Made by a program: the position numbers and the translations under genes
In this document: one piece after another, positions 7,366 through 8,149 of the stretch
Layout of the letters: every line of letters starts with the position of its first letter
Position numbering within the stretch: the first letter of the stretch is position 1
DNA from: Deferribacterales bacterium UBA4806
GTDB taxonomy: Bacteria; Chrysiogenota; Deferribacteres; Deferribacterales; UBA228
Direction: 5' to 3'
Assembly: GCA_002402635.1 (NCBI GenBank)
Contig: DHGE01000133.1
Location: forward strand, 4,360-12,508
Length of the DNA: 8,149 nucleotides
The notes under the pieces: model-generated
The model's database searches: none
Told to the model about the DNA's origin: nothing
Seen by the model: only the letters and a program-made list of their open reading frames with translations

Positions 7366-7782
7366 TTAATTAATATTTATTAATCGTAAGTATTCTTTAA
7401 AGATACATTTATCCATTATAATGGGAATATTCGCATCGTCAGCTAGTTTTTTTGCGTCAAGAGAATATATACCCTCTTGTAGCCATATTAGTTTAGTCCC
7501 TTTTGAAATAGCTTCTTTAACAATTGGTGGGGTATCTTCAGATCTTCTAAAAATGTTCACTATATCAGGGAATACTGTTAACTCTAATATACTCTTATAT
7601 GCTTTTTGACCTAACACTTCATTTTCTTTCGGATTTACTGGGATACAATTGTAACCATTTTTCATCAAAAATTTCATTATCCCATTACTTGCTCTATCAG
7701 GTTTATTTGAAGCCCCAACTATTGCTATAGTTTTTGCTTTTTTAAGCATATCTCTAATAAATCTATCCTTTAAATTATCCAT
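7366..7782 (-). CDS. CoA-binding domain protein (YccU-like, Rossmann fold)
   Basis: This is a small cytosolic protein of the CoA_binding_2 / YccU type, related to the CoA-binding domain of succinyl-CoA synthetase alpha subunits. Its physiological role is unknown in most bacteria. Numbered from the start chosen here (138 residues), it shows the nucleotide-binding IAIVGASNKPDRASNG (about 19-34), the PVNPKENEVLGQKAY stretch (about 49-63), PDIVNIFRRSE (about 72-82), KLIWLQEGIY (about 97-106) and IIMDKCI (about 121-127). These are the usual blocks of the family in the usual order, so it is complete. A longer reading from the ATG at 7794 adds four residues. I prefer 7782 because GGAG (7792-7789) sits six bases upstream of it, while the 7794 ATG has no ribosome site. 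It is a single gene convergent with 6367-7356 and divergent from the flagellar gene. Confidence 0.93.
   Translation of the reverse strand: MDNLKDRFIRDMLKKAKTIAIVGASNKPDRASNGIMKFLMKNGYNCIPVNPKENEVLGQKAYKSILELTVFPDIVNIFRRSEDTPPIVKEAISKGTKLIWLQEGIYSLDAKKLADDANIPIIMDKCIFKEYLRLININ
7369..7384. repeat. All-AT inverted repeat at the convergent gene ends
   Basis: ATTAATA and TATTAAT form a perfect 7-bp inverted repeat around TT, inside the last codons of the CoA-binding gene and 13 bp past the stop of the 329-aa gene. It contains no G or C, so it is a poor intrinsic terminator. It is the only hairpin-like element I see at this convergent junction. Confidence 0.3.
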
Positions 7783-7788
7783 GATTGA

Positions 7789-7792
7789 CTCC
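7789..7792 (-). promoter_or_regulatory. Ribosome binding site that decides the CoA-binding gene start
   Basis: On the minus strand GGAG lies six bases before the ATG at 7782. The longer-frame ATG at 7794 overlaps this site and has no purine-rich sequence upstream, only an AT-rich run, so 7782 is the preferred start. Confidence 0.7.
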
Positions 7793-7809
7793 ATATACTG
7801 TTATAGTAA

Positions 7810-7838
7810 ATTATAATTTAATTAAGATTTTCAAACAA
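7810..7838 (-). promoter_or_regulatory. Candidate promoter of the CoA-binding gene
   Basis: On the minus strand a perfect TATAAT (7815-7810) is preceded at 17 bases by TTGTTT (7838-7833, three of six matches, including the TTG core). Transcription would start near 7803, giving a leader of about 21 nt to the ATG at 7782 but only about 9 nt to the one at 7794. This also favours the shorter protein. Confidence 0.5.
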
Positions 7839-7861
7839 TATTAATTTTTTGCTAAAATTGT

Positions 7862-7878
7862 TCAACTTCTAAAGTTGA
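7862..7878. repeat. 7-bp inverted repeat between divergent promoters
   Basis: TCAACTT and AAGTTGA form a perfect 7-bp stem with a 3-base CTA spacer. It sits midway in the 164-bp divergent region, upstream of the -10 boxes of both the CoA-binding and flagellar genes. It lacks a T-tract that would suggest a terminator. It could be an operator half-site pair, or chance. Confidence 0.4.
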
Positions 7879-7913
7879 GGAAGAATAAAATAAATTAGTT
7901 GATTGAAAAATTT

Positions 7914-7919
7914 TATAAT
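7914..7919 (+). promoter_or_regulatory. Candidate -10 box of the flagellar gene
   Basis: A perfect TATAAT lies 27 bases before the flagellar ATG and would give a leader of about 21 nt containing the AAGAGG site. No good -35 is found at 16-18 bases. I see no sigma-28 (GCCGATAA-type) or sigma-54 (GG-N10-GC) element upstream. Confidence 0.35.
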
Positions 7920-7946
7920 AGAATTAACTTTATTAAAGAGGCCTTT

Positions 7947-8149
7947 ATGATAGAAGGTTTGTATTCCGCTTTATCTGCTTTAAATGCATCCTCAACAAGG
8001 CAGAATGTTACTGCTAATAATGTAGCAAATGTATCCACACCCGGTTATAAAACTAAAGTAACAAATTTAGGTGACATAAAAGGTGGTGGTGTAAATGTCA
8101 TATCTGTTGAATCAAAAGATGGAATAAGCTATTTAATTAATACTGGAAA
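7947..8149 (+). CDS. Flagellar basal-body rod/hook family protein, N-terminal part only
   Basis: The gene starts at the ATG at 7947 and runs off the right edge after 67 complete codons. Its N-terminus has the hallmark of flagellar axial proteins (the Flg_bb_rod domain): a helix beginning MIEGLYSALSALNASSTRQ, then TANNVANVSTPGYKT (about residues 22-36). In this family the helix packs into the coaxial core of rod and hook, and members are secreted through the flagellar type III export system without a cleaved signal. The VTANNVANVSTPGYK wording is closest to FlgF/FlgG-like or to small stand-alone rod-domain proteins. The following Gly-rich stretch and early VNVISVES segment leave FlgC, FlgF, FlgG or a short unnamed paralogue all possible, so I give no symbol. 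A good ribosome site, AAGAGG, is five bases upstream (7936-7941). It diverges from the CoA-binding gene. Confidence 0.9.
   Translation, partial: MIEGLYSALSALNASSTRQNVTANNVANVSTPGYKTKVTNLGDIKGGGVNVISVESKDGISYLINTG

Noticed and set aside
7421..7609. A 62-codon plus-strand ORF opposite the CoA-binding gene
   Set aside because: The minus strand encodes all the conserved CoA-binding blocks here, so this is a shadow.
7840..7946. Sigma-54 or sigma-28 promoter for the flagellar gene
   Set aside because: A TTGC occurs near 7847 but no GG pair lies at the required distance upstream, and no GCCGATAA-like element is present.

Overview
This is a low-G+C (roughly 30% by eye) bacterial chromosomal window with compact gene spacing, purine synthesis genes, a bacterial-type isoleucyl-tRNA synthetase, a lipoprotein signal peptidase and the start of a flagellar axial-structure gene. 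It is therefore a motile bacterium that makes diderm-style or at least lipoprotein-bearing envelopes. The gene mix and base composition would fit Deferribacterota or a similar AT-rich lineage, but this is only an inference from memory; nothing in the window fixes the taxon. No insertion sequence, phage gene, tRNA, rRNA or CRISPR array is visible, and no gene shows a frameshift.

Layout. Positions 1-5895 hold one leftward operon, read in transcription order ileS - lspA - purH - purD. The genes overlap by 11 bp (ileS/lspA) and 14 bp (lspA/purH), and purH and purD are separated by one base. purD runs off the left edge, with 357 codons present. A plausible housekeeping promoter for the operon lies at 5967-5995.

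A 207-bp AT-rich divergent intergenic region (5896-6102) separates this operon from a rightward two-gene unit: an 80-residue protein of unknown function (6103-6345) and a 329-residue protein of an uncharacterised conserved family (6367-7356). That unit ends 9 bp from the stop of a leftward CoA-binding (YccU-like) protein, whose best start is 7782. A second divergent intergenic region (7783-7946) carries TATAAT-type boxes on both strands and a small hairpin. It leads into a rightward flagellar rod/hook-family gene (7947 to the right edge, 67 codons visible).

How they fit together. IleRS charges tRNA-Ile, LspA matures prolipoproteins in the inner membrane, and PurD and PurH catalyse the second step and the last two steps of de novo IMP synthesis. 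They are probably co-transcribed as growth-linked housekeeping functions. The rightward pair is the only part without an assigned role and is the main candidate for new biology here. I found no evidence of a defence system, a toxin-antitoxin pair or another exotic system.
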